Assembly (NCBI RefSeq): GCF_947503705.1
Contig: NZ_CANNES010000001.1
Coordinates: 1 to 64,000 of the forward strand
Origin: an uncultured Tateyamaria sp.
GTDB taxonomy: Bacteria; Pseudomonadota; Alphaproteobacteria; Rhodobacterales; Rhodobacteraceae
Length of the DNA: 64,000 bases
Reading direction: 5' to 3'
The position numbers and the translations under genes are program-made. Within the stretch, counting starts at the first letter, position 1. Each line of letters begins with the position of its first letter. Positions 45,112 through 54,755 of this stretch are shown piece after piece. A model generated the notes under the pieces. The model did not search any database. It was not told the origin of the DNA and saw only the letters and a program-made list of their open reading frames with translations.

Positions 45112-45609
45112 ATGACCCAAAGCCGCCTTGACCTTTTTGTTGACCGAATGGTGTCCCAACGGGCCTGTCTGGACCACGCCGCGCGCGTGATTGCCGACCT
45201 GCCGGGCCCGGTGTTCGAGTTGGGATTGGGCAATGGACGGACCTATCATCACATCCGACACATCCTCCCCGACCGGGACACCTATGTGTTCGAGCGCGCC
45301 ATCGCCTCGCATCCCGACAGCACGCCGCCCGATGAGATGGTTTTGCTGGGCGATGTCTATGACACACTGCCCCAGGCGCTGGAGAGGTTTGGGCCGACGG
45401 CGGCCCTGATCCATGCGGATCTGGGCGGACACAACCGGGCCAAAAATGACATTTTCGCCCGGAAAATCTCGCCTTTTGTCGAGCCATTGCTGGCGGTCGG
45501 CGGGTTGATGGTGGCCTCGGACAGGATGTATTTTGACGGTCTGGTCGAACAGCCTTTGCCCGATGGGGCCGTCGAAGGTCGTTGTTTCATCTATCGCCGC
45601 GAGGTCTGA
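45112..45609 (+). CDS. Methyltransferase of the Methyltransf_17 type
   Basis: 165 aa. The SAM-binding motif VFELGLGNGRTYHHIR closely matches the 27837-28316 gene. ALIHADLGGHNRAKNDIFAR and the closing GRCFIYRREV match it in layout as well. Start at 45112 after AAGGATAATC. It stands alone between the divergent yejF gene and the fatty-acid operon. Substrate unknown. Confidence 0.78.
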   Translation: MTQSRLDLFVDRMVSQRACLDHAARVIADLPGPVFELGLGNGRTYHHIRHILPDRDTYVFERAIASHPDSTPPDEMVLLGDVYDTLPQALERFGPTAALIHADLGGHNRAKNDIFARKISPFVEPLLAVGGLMVASDRMYFDGLVEQPLPDGAVEGRCFIYRREV

Positions 45610-45772
45610 GCTTACGGCGGGCCAACCCTCTGGGACGGATGTTTTTAAGCGGAGAAACCGGACGTGGCGTCTTGCGCCTTGGGGCTTGCCCTTTTGTCTG
45701 GGCTGCCTAGGCTGAAGGTCATGCGTGCGCGGTGGGGAGCCTTGCGCGCCGATCAGCATCAGCGGAGGCCTC

Positions 45773-47866
45773 ATGAGCGACAAGATTGCGTATTCCCGCC
45801 ACGGCGACATTGCCGTTCTCACGGTCCGGAACCCGCCGGTCAACGCGCTCAGCCAGGCGGTGCGCCAGGGCCTTTGGGACGGGATGGACCGGGCCGAGGC
45901 AGATGATGGCGCGCGCGCCGTTCTGATCGTCGGCGAGGGCCGTGCGTTCTTTGCGGGCGCTGACATCACCGAATTTGGCAAGCCGCCCTTGCAGCCGCAC
46001 CTGCCCGATCTGATCAACCGGATTGAGGCGTCGCCGCTGCTGGTGGTCGCCTCGATGCATGGTGTGTCCCTGGGCGGCGGCCTTGAGGTCGCCTTGGGCT
46101 GTCATTATCGCATTGCGGTGCCTTCGGCCCGTGTGGGCTTGCCCGAGGTGCATCTGGGTCTTTTGCCGGGTGCCGGTGGAACGCAACGCCTGCCGCGCCT
46201 GACGGGCGTTGAGGCGGGGTTGGAGGTCATGACAACCGGCCGCCATGTGGGCGCGAAAGAGGCCCATGCCCTGGGCATTATCGACGTTTTGCAAGATGGC
46301 GACCCGGCAGAGAACGGGATTGCCTATACCGAAAAGCTGTTGTCCGACGGCGCACCGCGTCGCGCAGTCAGCGAAATGCCACCCCCAACACCCATCGACT
46401 GGGACGCGGCGTTTGAGGCGACCCTGAAACGGGGGCGAGGCCAGATTTCACCTGCCTGGTGTGTGCGCGCCGTACAAGCTTCGGTTGAGAAACCCTTTGC
46501 CGAGGGGCTCAAGGCCGAGCGGCAGATTTTCTATGACCTGATGCAAACCGACCAACGTCAGGGCATGATCCATGCCTTTTTCTCTGAGCGCGCCGTTAGC
46601 AACCTACCAGAACTGAAGGGCGTCGAGCCGCGCCCGGTGCAACAGATTGGTGTGATCGGCGGCGGGACCATGGGCGCGGGCATTGCCACGGCAGCCCTCT
46701 TGGCGGGGCTTCGGGTCACCTTGCTTGAAATGTCGGCAGAGGCGGGCGAGGCCGCGCGCAATCGCATCGCGGGTAACCTGGTTGGTGCACTGAAACGGGG
46801 CAAGATCAATCAAAAGGGCCATGACACAATCCTTAACGACACGCTGTCCATTGCCACGGATTACGACCGCCTCAGCGACGCCGATCTGGTGATCGAGGCC
46901 GTGTTCGAGGACATGGCCGTCAAGAAAACCGTCTTTGCCGCGTTGGACCGCGTTTGCAAACCGGGCTGCATTCTGGCCTCCAATACCTCCTATCTGGACA
47001 TCAACGAGATTGCGGCAACCACGTCGCGCCCCGCCGATGTGCTGGGCCTGCACTTTTTCTCGCCTGCCCATGTGATGAAGCTGCTTGAAGTGGTTGTTGC
47101 GGACGCGACCGCGCCGGATGTGGCCGCCACCGGCTTTGCTCTGGGCAAGATGCTGGGCAAGATCAGCGTGCGGGCGGGCGTGTGCGACGGATTTATCGGC
47201 AACCGTATTCTGTCGACTTATCGAACCTGCGCTGATCACATGATATTGGACGGCGCGTCGCCCTATGAGATCGACAAGGCCTTGGAGGATTTCGGCTTTG
47301 CCATGGGCCCCTTTGCCGTAGCCGACCTTGCGGGCCTCGACATTGGCTGGGCCGTGCGCAAACGCAAACGGGCCGAAGGGCTGGACCCGCGCGCCCGCGA
47401 CGCCGCTTATGCCGACAAGCTTTGTGAAGATGGCCATTTCGGGCAAAAGACCGGCAAGGGTTACTATGATTATGCCGCCGGCCCAAAGGCCCGCGTGCCC
47501 AATCCAGACGTCATGCCCTTGATCGAGGCAGAGCGGGCCGCGCAAGGCCTGACACCCCGCGAATTCAGTCACGAAGAGATCGTGCGCCGCTATATGGCCT
47601 CAATGGTCAATGAGGCGGCCAAGGTTGTCGGCGAAGGCATTGCGCGCCGCCCGCTTGACGTCGATATGACCCTGCTCTTTGGCTATGGTTTTCCCCGCTA
47701 TCGCGGTGGGCCGCTCAAATGGGCGGATATTGTGGGCCTTGACGGGCTCTTGGCCGACATCAAACGCTATGCCGAGGATGACCCATATTTCTGGCAACCT
47801 GCACCGCTGTTGGAACAACTGGTGGCTGAGGGTCGCACATTTGACGATCTGAACAAGGAAAGCTGA
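45773..47866 (+). CDS. Fused enoyl-CoA hydratase / 3-hydroxyacyl-CoA dehydrogenase
   Basis: 697 aa, FadB/FadJ-like. The N-terminal crotonase domain (to about 190) has FAGADITEF and PGAGGTQRLPRLTG. The NAD-binding HCDH domain begins at IGVIGGGTMGAGIATAALLA, with the catalytic His in LGLHFFSPAHVMKLLE. GGAGG precedes the ATG at 45773. It begins a tight six-gene operon and performs the hydration and second oxidation of beta-oxidation. Of the peroxisomal/monofunctional-alpha type rather than E. coli FadB. Confidence 0.93.
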   Translation: MSDKIAYSRHGDIAVLTVRNPPVNALSQAVRQGLWDGMDRAEADDGARAVLIVGEGRAFFAGADITEFGKPPLQPHLPDLINRIEASPLLVVASMHGVSLGGGLEVALGCHYRIAVPSARVGLPEVHLGLLPGAGGTQRLPRLTGVEAGLEVMTTGRHVGAKEAHALGIIDVLQDGDPAENGIAYTEKLLSDGAPRRAVSEMPPPTPIDWDAAFEATLKRGRGQISPAWCVRAVQASVEKPFAEGLKAERQIFYDLMQTDQRQGMIHAFFSERAVSNLPELKGVEPRPVQQIGVIGGGTMGAGIATAALLAGLRVTLLEMSAEAGEAARNRIAGNLVGALKRGKINQKGHDTILNDTLSIATDYDRLSDADLVIEAVFEDMAVKKTVFAALDRVCKPGCILASNTSYLDINEIAATTSRPADVLGLHFFSPAHVMKLLEVVVADATAPDVAATGFALGKMLGKISVRAGVCDGFIGNRILSTYRTCADHMILDGASPYEIDKALEDFGFAMGPFAVADLAGLDIGWAVRKRKRAEGLDPRARDAAYADKLCEDGHFGQKTGKGYYDYAAGPKARVPNPDVMPLIEAERAAQGLTPREFSHEEIVRRYMASMVNEAAKVVGEGIARRPLDVDMTLLFGYGFPRYRGGPLKWADIVGLDGLLADIKRYAEDDPYFWQPAPLLEQLVAEGRTFDDLNKES

Positions 47867-47869
47867 GAG

Positions 47870-49069
47870 ATGGACCTGAGCTATACACCCCAAGAGCTGG
47901 CCTTTCAGGACGAGTTGCGCACCTTTCTGCGCGACGAACTGCCCAGTGACATCGCGGAAAAGGTACGCATGGGCCGCGACCTGGCCAAAGACGACATGGA
48001 ACGCTGGCACGCGATCCTGAACGGGCGCGGCTGGCTGGCCCAGAACTGGCCCAAGGCGTTCGGTGGCGCGGAGTGGAGTGCGGTGCAGCGCCACATCTAT
48101 GACGTGGAGGCCGCCGCCGCCAATGCGCCGCGCATCGTGCCCTTTGGCCTGTCAATGTTGGGACCCGTTTTGCAGAAATTCGGATCAAAGGAACAGCAGG
48201 ATCATTGGTTGCCACGTATCCTCGACGGGTCCGATTGGTGGTGCCAGGGCTATTCCGAACCGGGGGCCGGATCCGATCTGGCATCTCTGAAATGCAAGGC
48301 CGAACGGGACGGCGACCACTATGTCGTCAACGGGCAAAAGACGTGGACGACCCTCGGCCAGCACGCCAACATGATCTTTTGCCTCGTGCGCACAGACCCG
48401 AACGTCAAACAGCAGGAAGGGATTTCTTTCCTGCTGATCGACATGGACACGCCCGGTGTCGAGGTACGTCCGATCATCCTGCTGGATGGCTGTCACGAGG
48501 TGAACGAGGTCTGGTTTACAGATGTGCGTGTGCCTGTGGCAAACCTCGTGGGCGAGGAAAACAAGGGCTGGACCTATGCCAAATATCTTCTGACCCACGA
48601 ACGCACCGGCCTTGGCGGTGTGGGCGCCAGCCAGGCCGCCTTGGCAGCGGTCAAGCGGCTGGCACGGGCAGAAAACCATAATGGAAAACCCTTGATCCAG
48701 AACCCGCATTTCGCAGCCCGCGTAGCGCAGGTGGAAATTGACATGCGGGCGATGGCCACATCGAACCTGCGGATTGTCAGTCAGGCGGCAGCGGGCGGCG
48801 CGCCGGGGTTGGAGGCCTCGATGCTCAAGGTCAAAGGGTCGATCATCCGTCAGGAAATCAACGACCTGGCACGCCGTGCGGCGGGGCCTTATGCGATGCC
48901 CTTCGCCTCCGAAGGGGTGGAAGGGGCCAATGACACGATCCCCGATCCGAACGGGGCGGGCCCGGCAGCGGCCAAATATTTCAACAATCGCAAACTGTCG
49001 ATTTTTGGCGGTTCAAACGAGATTCAGCGCGGCATCATTGCCAAGGTGACGATGGGCGGTGGCAGATGA
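47870..49069 (+). CDS. Acyl-CoA dehydrogenase, subunit 1
   Basis: 399 aa FAD-dependent dehydrogenase. WWCQGYSEPGAGSDLASLKC and VNGQKTWTTLGQHANMIFCL are the central strand signature, and FGGSNEIQRGIIAKVTMG ends it in standard fashion. It is 3 bp after the hydratase gene and overlaps the second dehydrogenase by 4 bp. Paired dehydrogenases of this kind often form alpha2beta2 enzymes, for example for sterol or bile-acid side chains. Confidence 0.92.
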   Translation: MDLSYTPQELAFQDELRTFLRDELPSDIAEKVRMGRDLAKDDMERWHAILNGRGWLAQNWPKAFGGAEWSAVQRHIYDVEAAAANAPRIVPFGLSMLGPVLQKFGSKEQQDHWLPRILDGSDWWCQGYSEPGAGSDLASLKCKAERDGDHYVVNGQKTWTTLGQHANMIFCLVRTDPNVKQQEGISFLLIDMDTPGVEVRPIILLDGCHEVNEVWFTDVRVPVANLVGEENKGWTYAKYLLTHERTGLGGVGASQAALAAVKRLARAENHNGKPLIQNPHFAARVAQVEIDMRAMATSNLRIVSQAAAGGAPGLEASMLKVKGSIIRQEINDLARRAAGPYAMPFASEGVEGANDTIPDPNGAGPAAAKYFNNRKLSIFGGSNEIQRGIIAKVTMGGGR

Positions 49070-50136
49070 ATTTTGAACTGACCGAAGAGCGGCAAATGCT
49101 GCAGGATACCCTGCGGCGATATCTGTCGGACAAATACACGACGGCCCGGCGAAACGAGATTCTGGGCTCCGAGGCGGGCATGTCCACCGAGATTTGGACC
49201 GAACTGGCCGAACTGGGCGTGATTGGCGCGCTCTTTACCGAGGACCATGGCGGTTTTGGAGGTGCGGGGTTTGACCTGGCTGTCGTCTTCGAGGAATTGG
49301 GGCGCGCAGGCGTGGTTGAGCCGTTTCTGGACGGCGCTTTGATCGGAGGGCGTTTGCTTGCCGCCGCTGGGCGCAGTGATCTGGTCGATGCGGTCATTGC
49401 AGGTACGGCGCAACTGGCATTTGCGCATGGTGAGCCCGGGGGCCGCTATGACCTTGATCACGTCACAACCACCGCGACTGGAGGCACTCTGACGGGTCGC
49501 AAAGCCGTGGTAATGAATGCCGAGGCCGCCGATCATCTGATTGTTTCGGCCACAAACGGCGATGCCATCGGCCTTTATCTGGTGGCCAAAGGAGCCACAG
49601 GGCTTGAGGTGCAGGGTTATCCCTTGCTTGCCGGAGGTCGCGCCGCCGAGGTTACGCTGGACAACACGCCCGGCGAGGCGCTGAACCTTGGTTTGGACGC
49701 GATCCAAAACGTCACCGCATTGGCGATCGTGGCGCAATGCGCCGAAGCGCTGGGGGCGATGGAAACGGCCACAGCCTTGACCAAGGACTACCTTGGCACC
49801 CGCAAGCAATTTGGCCGCCCTATCGGCACTTTTCAGGCACTGGCCCACCGAATGGCCGACATGCTGATCGAGATGGAACAGGCGCGTTCCGCCGTCATTA
49901 ACGCGGCGGGACATCTGGACAGCGACGAGCGCGACCTGACCCTGTCGGCCAGCAAAAATTTGATGGGCCGCGTGGGCCGTCTGGTGGCCGAAGAAGCAAT
50001 CCAGATGCACGGGGGTATTGCCATGACCCAGGAATACGAACTGGCCCATATCGCGAAACGGATCGTCATGGCCGACCACCGCTTTGGCGATACGGACTAT
50101 CATCTGGAGCGGTTCATTGAACTCTCAACCGCCTGA
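49066..50136 (+). CDS. Acyl-CoA dehydrogenase, subunit 2
   Basis: 356 aa, short for the family, beginning MNFELTEERQMLQDTLRRYL. EDHGGFGGAGFDLAVVFEEL and the C-terminal IQMHGGIAMTQEYELAHIAK are typical. Shorter partner of the 399-aa protein; the two overlap by 4 bp and probably form one heteromeric enzyme. That is inference from gene pairing. Confidence 0.9.
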   Translation: MNFELTEERQMLQDTLRRYLSDKYTTARRNEILGSEAGMSTEIWTELAELGVIGALFTEDHGGFGGAGFDLAVVFEELGRAGVVEPFLDGALIGGRLLAAAGRSDLVDAVIAGTAQLAFAHGEPGGRYDLDHVTTTATGGTLTGRKAVVMNAEAADHLIVSATNGDAIGLYLVAKGATGLEVQGYPLLAGGRAAEVTLDNTPGEALNLGLDAIQNVTALAIVAQCAEALGAMETATALTKDYLGTRKQFGRPIGTFQALAHRMADMLIEMEQARSAVINAAGHLDSDERDLTLSASKNLMGRVGRLVAEEAIQMHGGIAMTQEYELAHIAKRIVMADHRFGDTDYHLERFIELSTA

Positions 50137-50545
50137 TCCACCCGGCATCATCCGGGACGAAACGGGCGCGCAAACGCTGCTTGGCTATGTGGTGGACATC
50201 ACCGCACAGGACGGCACGGCGCGGTGCATCCTCGACATCGAGGCACAGCACGGCAACAGGCATGGCAGCCTGCATGGCGGCATCATCGCCTGCATGCTCG
50301 ACAACGCGATGGGCTTTGCCGCCTCACTGACGGGCGATGCAGGCGGTGACACGCGGTTCATGACCATTTCAATGAACACCCAATTCATGGCACCCGCGCG
50401 CTCAGGGCGCGTAGTCGCCACGGGTTCGATCTCTGGCGGCGGGCGGAGCCTTCTTTTTGCGGAGGGCGAGGTTGTGGACGAAAACGGGACGGTCATTGCC
50501 ACCGCCACAGGTGTCTACAGACGCGTCCGCGAGGGCGGATCGTGA
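50117..50545 (+). CDS. PaaI-family acyl-CoA thioesterase
   Basis: 142 aa hotdog-fold protein with HGSLHGGIIACMLDNAMGFA, the PaaI motif with its catalytic Asp. I place the start at the TTG at 50117, preceded by GGAGCGG, 20 bp inside the dehydrogenase gene; an upstream ATG at 50084 would overlap by 53 bp. It frees CoA from acyl-CoA esters. Overlaps the next gene by 4 bp. Confidence 0.85.
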   Translation: MNSQPPDPPGIIRDETGAQTLLGYVVDITAQDGTARCILDIEAQHGNRHGSLHGGIIACMLDNAMGFAASLTGDAGGDTRFMTISMNTQFMAPARSGRVVATGSISGGGRSLLFAEGEVVDENGTVIATATGVYRRVREGGS

Positions 50546-51315
50546 GCGCGCGGATTGAGGATGCCGGTGACCGGGTGATTGTCTGGAACGGCAATACGGC
50601 ACGTCGGGGTGCACTGTCGCCGGCACTTTACGACTGCATCGCGCAAGCGATGGAACTGGCGCAGGAGCGGCGCATACGCGCAGTAATCCTGTCCTCTGAC
50701 GGCCCTTTCTTTTGCGCGGGTGGCGATCTGAATGTACTGATCGAACGGCGCACCCTGTCCGAAGCAGAGCGGAGCGCCAAGATTGAGGACCTGCATGACC
50801 TGGTCCGCGCCATCCGGGCCTGTCCCGTGCCCGTCATTGGAGCAATCAAAGGGGGGGCTGCGGGTGCTGGTGCCTCGCTTGCACTGGCTTGTGATTTCAT
50901 CGTGGCCGAACAGGGCGTTAATTTCACCGCTGCCTATGTGAAGGCGGGCCTTGTGCCTGATGCGGGCCTCACCGCCTCACTGGCCCGGCTGTTGCCACGA
51001 CCCTTGGCGATGGAGATGTGCCTGCTGGCTCGGCCCGTGAGCAGTGATCGTCTGAGCCACCTTGGCGCCGTGAACGCAGTGGTCCCGGTGGACGACGTTC
51101 TGCCCGAGGCGCACAGGATCGCGGATGCATTGGCCATCGGCCCGCGCGATGCCATCGGAGTGATCCGGGGCATGGTCGCCGCGGCCTATGATCAAAGCGA
51201 GGCGGCACAACTAGATCTTGAACGCGACGCCATGGCCCATGCTGCGGGGGGCACCGAGGCGGCAGAGGGCATTGCAGCATTTCTTGAGAAACGCAAACCG
51301 AGGTTTGCTTCATGA
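50542..51315 (+). CDS. Enoyl-CoA hydratase/isomerase family protein
   Basis: 257 aa crotonase. Oxyanion-hole segments are FCAGGDLNVL and IKGGAAGAGASLALACDFIV; KAGLVPDAGLTASLARLLPR completes the active-site region. The start codon is GTG at 50542, overlapping the thioesterase stop. Whether hydratase or isomerase cannot be told from these motifs alone. A second crotonase in this operon suggests a substrate that needs an extra step. Confidence 0.88.
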   Translation: MSARIEDAGDRVIVWNGNTARRGALSPALYDCIAQAMELAQERRIRAVILSSDGPFFCAGGDLNVLIERRTLSEAERSAKIEDLHDLVRAIRACPVPVIGAIKGGAAGAGASLALACDFIVAEQGVNFTAAYVKAGLVPDAGLTASLARLLPRPLAMEMCLLARPVSSDRLSHLGAVNAVVPVDDVLPEAHRIADALAIGPRDAIGVIRGMVAAAYDQSEAAQLDLERDAMAHAAGGTEAAEGIAAFLEKRKPRFAS

Positions 51316-52808
51316 ACCGGGTCGAAGACTATCTTGCCGACCACCTGAGCACGCCCGACCGGGCCACAGCCCTTGCCCTGACCGACAGCACGGATGCGCG
51401 CTGGAGCTATGGCGACCTTGACGCGGCCGCCCAAGCCTTGGGTGCCGCATTGACGGAAAAGGGTGTTGCACCCGGCGACCGGGTCATGATCGTCTCGGAA
51501 AACTGTGCGGCGGCCGTTGCGGCCCTCTTTGCAACCTGGCGGATCGGGGCAATCGCACTCCCCGTGAACGCCAGGCAATCGCGCAGCGAATTGCAACGGA
51601 TTATGGAACATGCCGACCCCCGCGCAGTTTTGTTGACGACGGACGTGTCGCCCGACGCGGTCAAGCACGCCCAATGGCTGCACGCCCACAGCATGCCGGG
51701 CCCTTGGGGGCGGATCTGGGCGGCCTTTGCCATGGCCTCGGACCCTTACCCAGATCCGGAGATTGCCGTCTTGCTCTATACCACGGGGACAACGGGCGAC
51801 CCCAAAGGTGTCATGCTGACCCATGAAAATGTTCGCTTTGGGGGACTGACCTCGGCGAACCTGCGGGGCATGACGCCTCGGGACATGATCTACGGCGTGC
51901 TGCCGACGACGCATGTATTTGGCCTCTGCTCTGTAGTCGTGGCGGCGATCTATGCGGGCGCGCCCGTGCGGCTTGTGCCTCGCTTTGAGGTGGGAGCCGT
52001 CTATGATGGGCTGCGCGATGGTGTGACGCTGTTCTCAGCCGTGCCGCAAATGCATGCCTTGCTGATGGCGCATGCCAGGGCGCATGGATTGACAGAACTC
52101 GGTTCGGCTACATTGCGCTATGTCTCGTCCGGGGCGGCACCACTCGACCCCACATGGAAGCGCGAGGCGGAGGCGTTTTATGGTGTCGCGTTACAAAACG
52201 GTTATGGGATGACCGAAACAACCGCCGGAACTTCGGCCACGCGCAACGAAATCGGTGACCCCGATATATCGGTCGGCCCACCCCTGCCGGGGATCGAGGT
52301 GGCGATTGACGTCAACGCGCCTGGGGGCGGCGATAACATGGGCGAGGTGATGACACGCGGGCCACACATCATGCGTGGATACTTTCGCAACCCGATCGAG
52401 ACAGAAAAGGTGCTAGATGCCCAAGGCTGGATGCACACTGGTGATCTGGGCCGGGTGGATGAAAAGGGACACCTGCATATATTGGGCCGCTCCAAGGAGT
52501 TGATCATTCACGGTGGGTTCAATGTCTATCCGCCCGAGGTTGAGGCGGCGTTGAATGATCATCCCGGCGTCGTACAGGCCGCCGTTATCGGTCGGCAGGT
52601 CAAAGGAGATGAAGAGGTGTTGGCCTTTGTGCAGGTCCCCGCGGACAGCGATCTGACGGAAGAGGCACTAAAAACCTTCGTCCAGGACAAACTGGCCGGG
52701 TACAAACGGCCCGCCCGGATCATTCTGGCGACAACATTACCCGCAGCGCCGACCGGCAAAGTGCTCAAGCACAAACTTCTCGACACCTTTGCGCGGGATT
52801 TGAGCTAG
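51312..52808 (+). CDS. Acyl-CoA synthetase (AMP-forming)
   Basis: 498 aa. AMP-binding motifs: LLYTTGTTGDPKGVMLTHEN, YGMTETTAGTSA, and MHTGDLGRVDEKGHLHILGR. The catalytic lysine lies in AAPTGKVLKHKLLD. It activates a carboxylic acid for the dehydrogenases upstream. Last gene of the operon, overlapping the hydratase gene by 4 bp; two hairpins follow it. Confidence 0.92.
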   Translation: MNRVEDYLADHLSTPDRATALALTDSTDARWSYGDLDAAAQALGAALTEKGVAPGDRVMIVSENCAAAVAALFATWRIGAIALPVNARQSRSELQRIMEHADPRAVLLTTDVSPDAVKHAQWLHAHSMPGPWGRIWAAFAMASDPYPDPEIAVLLYTTGTTGDPKGVMLTHENVRFGGLTSANLRGMTPRDMIYGVLPTTHVFGLCSVVVAAIYAGAPVRLVPRFEVGAVYDGLRDGVTLFSAVPQMHALLMAHARAHGLTELGSATLRYVSSGAAPLDPTWKREAEAFYGVALQNGYGMTETTAGTSATRNEIGDPDISVGPPLPGIEVAIDVNAPGGGDNMGEVMTRGPHIMRGYFRNPIETEKVLDAQGWMHTGDLGRVDEKGHLHILGRSKELIIHGGFNVYPPEVEAALNDHPGVVQAAVIGRQVKGDEEVLAFVQVPADSDLTEEALKTFVQDKLAGYKRPARIILATTLPAAPTGKVLKHKLLDTFARDLS

Positions 52809-52810
52809 GC

Positions 52811-52852
52811 GGAATGCGATACGCATTCCGGCCGTTTTCCGGGTCGGAAAAC
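52811..52852. terminator. Two tandem hairpins between convergent genes
   Basis: GGAATGCG (52811-52818) pairs with CGCATTCC (52822-52829), and GTTTTCC (52834-52840) with GGAAAAC (52846-52852). The second stem's T and A content gives T-rich ends on either strand. They serve the acyl-CoA synthetase and the convergent rpe gene. Confidence 0.65.
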
Positions 52853-52854
52853 GT

Positions 52855-53544
52855 CTATGCCCAAACGCCTGACGCTGCTGCACGAATGGCGCGGATATTG
52901 TCGCCATAGGGCGCAGGATCGGCGACCGATCCCCCGCGAAATACCGCAGAGCCCGCAACCAGCACATCCGCTCCAGCCTGCGCCACTAGCGGCGCGGTTT
53001 TCGGGTCAACGCCACCGTCGATTTCGATGTGAACGGGTCGGTCCCCAATCATTTCACGCAGCGCTTTGATCTTGGCCGTCATGTCGATGAATTTCTGGCC
53101 GCCAAAGCCCGGATTCACCGTCATCACACAGACGAGATCGACCAGGTCCATCAACTCTGACACTGCGGACGCTGGTGTTCCGGGGTTCAAGGCCACACCC
53201 GCCTTCATACCCGCCCCGCGAATTGCTTGCAGGGTCCGGTGAATATGTGGTCCCGCCTCCACGTGCGCCGTCAGCACGTCGGCACCCGCCTTGGCGAAGT
53301 CCTCGATATAGGCGTCCACTGGCGCAATCATCAGGTGCACATCCATGACACCCTTGATATGAGGCCGGATCGCCGCGCAGGTGGCCGCACCAAAGGTGAT
53401 GTTGGGCACAAAATGACCATCCATCACGTCGACATGGATCCAATCGGCGCCTTGCGCCTCAACGGCCGCGCATTCCGCACCGAAATTGGCGAAATCAGCG
53501 GCAAGGATGGATGGGGCAATCTTGATCGAGCGGTCAAAGGTCAT
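52855..53544 (-). CDS. rpe: Ribulose-phosphate 3-epimerase
   Basis: 229 aa, beginning [20 protein letters not shown]. The active-site blocks [16 protein letters not shown] and [14 protein letters not shown] are intact, and [20 protein letters not shown] follows. TIM-barrel enzyme of the pentose phosphate and Calvin routes. AGGAGG precedes the ATG at 53544; the longer upstream frame is rejected. It lies downstream of the epimerase/dehydratase gene. Confidence 0.96.
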   Translation of the reverse strand: MTFDRSIKIAPSILAADFANFGAECAAVEAQGADWIHVDVMDGHFVPNITFGAATCAAIRPHIKGVMDVHLMIAPVDAYIEDFAKAGADVLTAHVEAGPHIHRTLQAIRGAGMKAGVALNPGTPASAVSELMDLVDLVCVMTVNPGFGGQKFIDMTAKIKALREMIGDRPVHIEIDGGVDPKTAPLVAQAGADVLVAGSAVFRGGSVADPAPYGDNIRAIRAAASGVWA

Positions 53545-53635
53545 GGCAGCCTCCTGTGGCGGTGTTGTGGGCGCTATACCGGGCGGCGGGCTTTGTGGAA
53601 AGGGGGCCTTCGAAGAGGATATCAGAACAGAGAAA

Positions 53636-54637
53636 TCAGACCCCGTAATACTCGCGATACCACGCGACAAACGCATTGATACCGTCCTGGACAGGCGTTT
53701 GTGGCCGATGTCCGGTCAGACGATGCAGCAGCCCTGCGTCGGCCCACGTGGCGGGCACATCCCCCGGCTGCATATCGTGATAGGTCTTGATGGCCTCGAC
53801 GCCACAGGCCGCCTCGATCGCCGCAATGAAATCCATCAACGCTACCGGCGCGCCGTTTCCGATATTGACGACACGGTGTGGAGCCACCGGCGACAGGCTG
53901 TCCCCGTCAACCGGCACATCCCCCGGCACCGTGTCGATCAGCGCCAGGATGGCCGACGTCAGATCGTCGATATAGGTAAAGTCCCGCCGCATGTCGCCGT
54001 GGTTGTAAATATCGATGGGGTCGCCATTCAGGATCGCCTTGGTGAACTTGAAATGCGCCATGTCGGGACGCCCCCAAGGCCCATAGACCGTAAAGAAGCG
54101 AAACATCGTGATCGGCAGATCATAAAGATGGGCATAGCTGTGAGCCATGTTCTCTGTCGCCTTTTTGGTGGCGGCATAGAACGACATCTGATGATCGGCC
54201 TTGTCGGTTTCCACATAAGGCATCCGGGTGTTGGCGCCATAAGCCGAAGACGTGGACGCCAGCAACATATGCGCAGGGGGAAAAGCGCGGGCCGCCTCCA
54301 ACAGCTCGAACGTGCCCATCAGGTTCGCCTCGACATAGGACCTTGGGGCCTCGATGGAATAGCGCACCCCCGCTTGCGCGGCGAGGTGAATGACGGCATC
54401 AAACTGATGCTCCTCAAAGAGGTCATGGAGTATGCCGGGCGTCTCAACCCGCGCCTCGACATCCCTATAGCTCGGCGACTGGCGCAGCATAGCCCGCCGC
54501 CGTTCTTTCAGCGTCACATCATAGTAATCAGTCATCGCGTCCAGGCCCACGATTTGCCAGCCTGCGTCCAGCAACGCCTTGACGGTAAAATATCCGATGA
54601 ACCCGGCTGATCCGGTGACCAGTGCTGTGCGCGCCAT
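53636..54637 (-). CDS. NAD-dependent nucleotide-sugar epimerase (UDP-glucuronate 4-epimerase-like)
   Basis: 333 aa short-chain-type epimerase. N-terminal NAD site [19 protein letters not shown]. Catalytic [19 protein letters not shown] is the YxxxK, and [20 protein letters not shown] is the segment typical of UDP-glucuronate 4-epimerases (CapI/LpsL). It makes sugar nucleotides for surface polysaccharide. The ATG at 54637 gives the proper N-terminus. Confidence 0.87.
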   Translation of the reverse strand: MARTALVTGSAGFIGYFTVKALLDAGWQIVGLDAMTDYYDVTLKERRRAMLRQSPSYRDVEARVETPGILHDLFEEHQFDAVIHLAAQAGVRYSIEAPRSYVEANLMGTFELLEAARAFPPAHMLLASTSSAYGANTRMPYVETDKADHQMSFYAATKKATENMAHSYAHLYDLPITMFRFFTVYGPWGRPDMAHFKFTKAILNGDPIDIYNHGDMRRDFTYIDDLTSAILALIDTVPGDVPVDGDSLSPVAPHRVVNIGNGAPVALMDFIAAIEAACGVEAIKTYHDMQPGDVPATWADAGLLHRLTGHRPQTPVQDGINAFVAWYREYYGV

Positions 54638-54696
54638 TGAACTCTCCGCCTGACTGGCGTCGGTTGTGCCGGAGCGGAGGCAAAAAGACCAGCGCT

Positions 54697-54726
54697 CGAT
54701 AATTAAATTTGACAATCGAATTAATT
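54697..54726. promoter_or_regulatory. AT-rich repeat upstream of xylB, possible operator
   Basis: In this GC-rich region 54697-54726 stands out. TCGATAATTAA (54697-54707) is echoed by TCGAATTAATT (54716-54726), with TTGACA at 54709-54714 between them. It may be the xyl operator, with TTGACA as a -35 element. No well-spaced -10 was found, so this is tentative. Confidence 0.35.
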
Positions 54727-54755
54727 GCCGCAAGGGTAATAGCGGGAGGACTATT

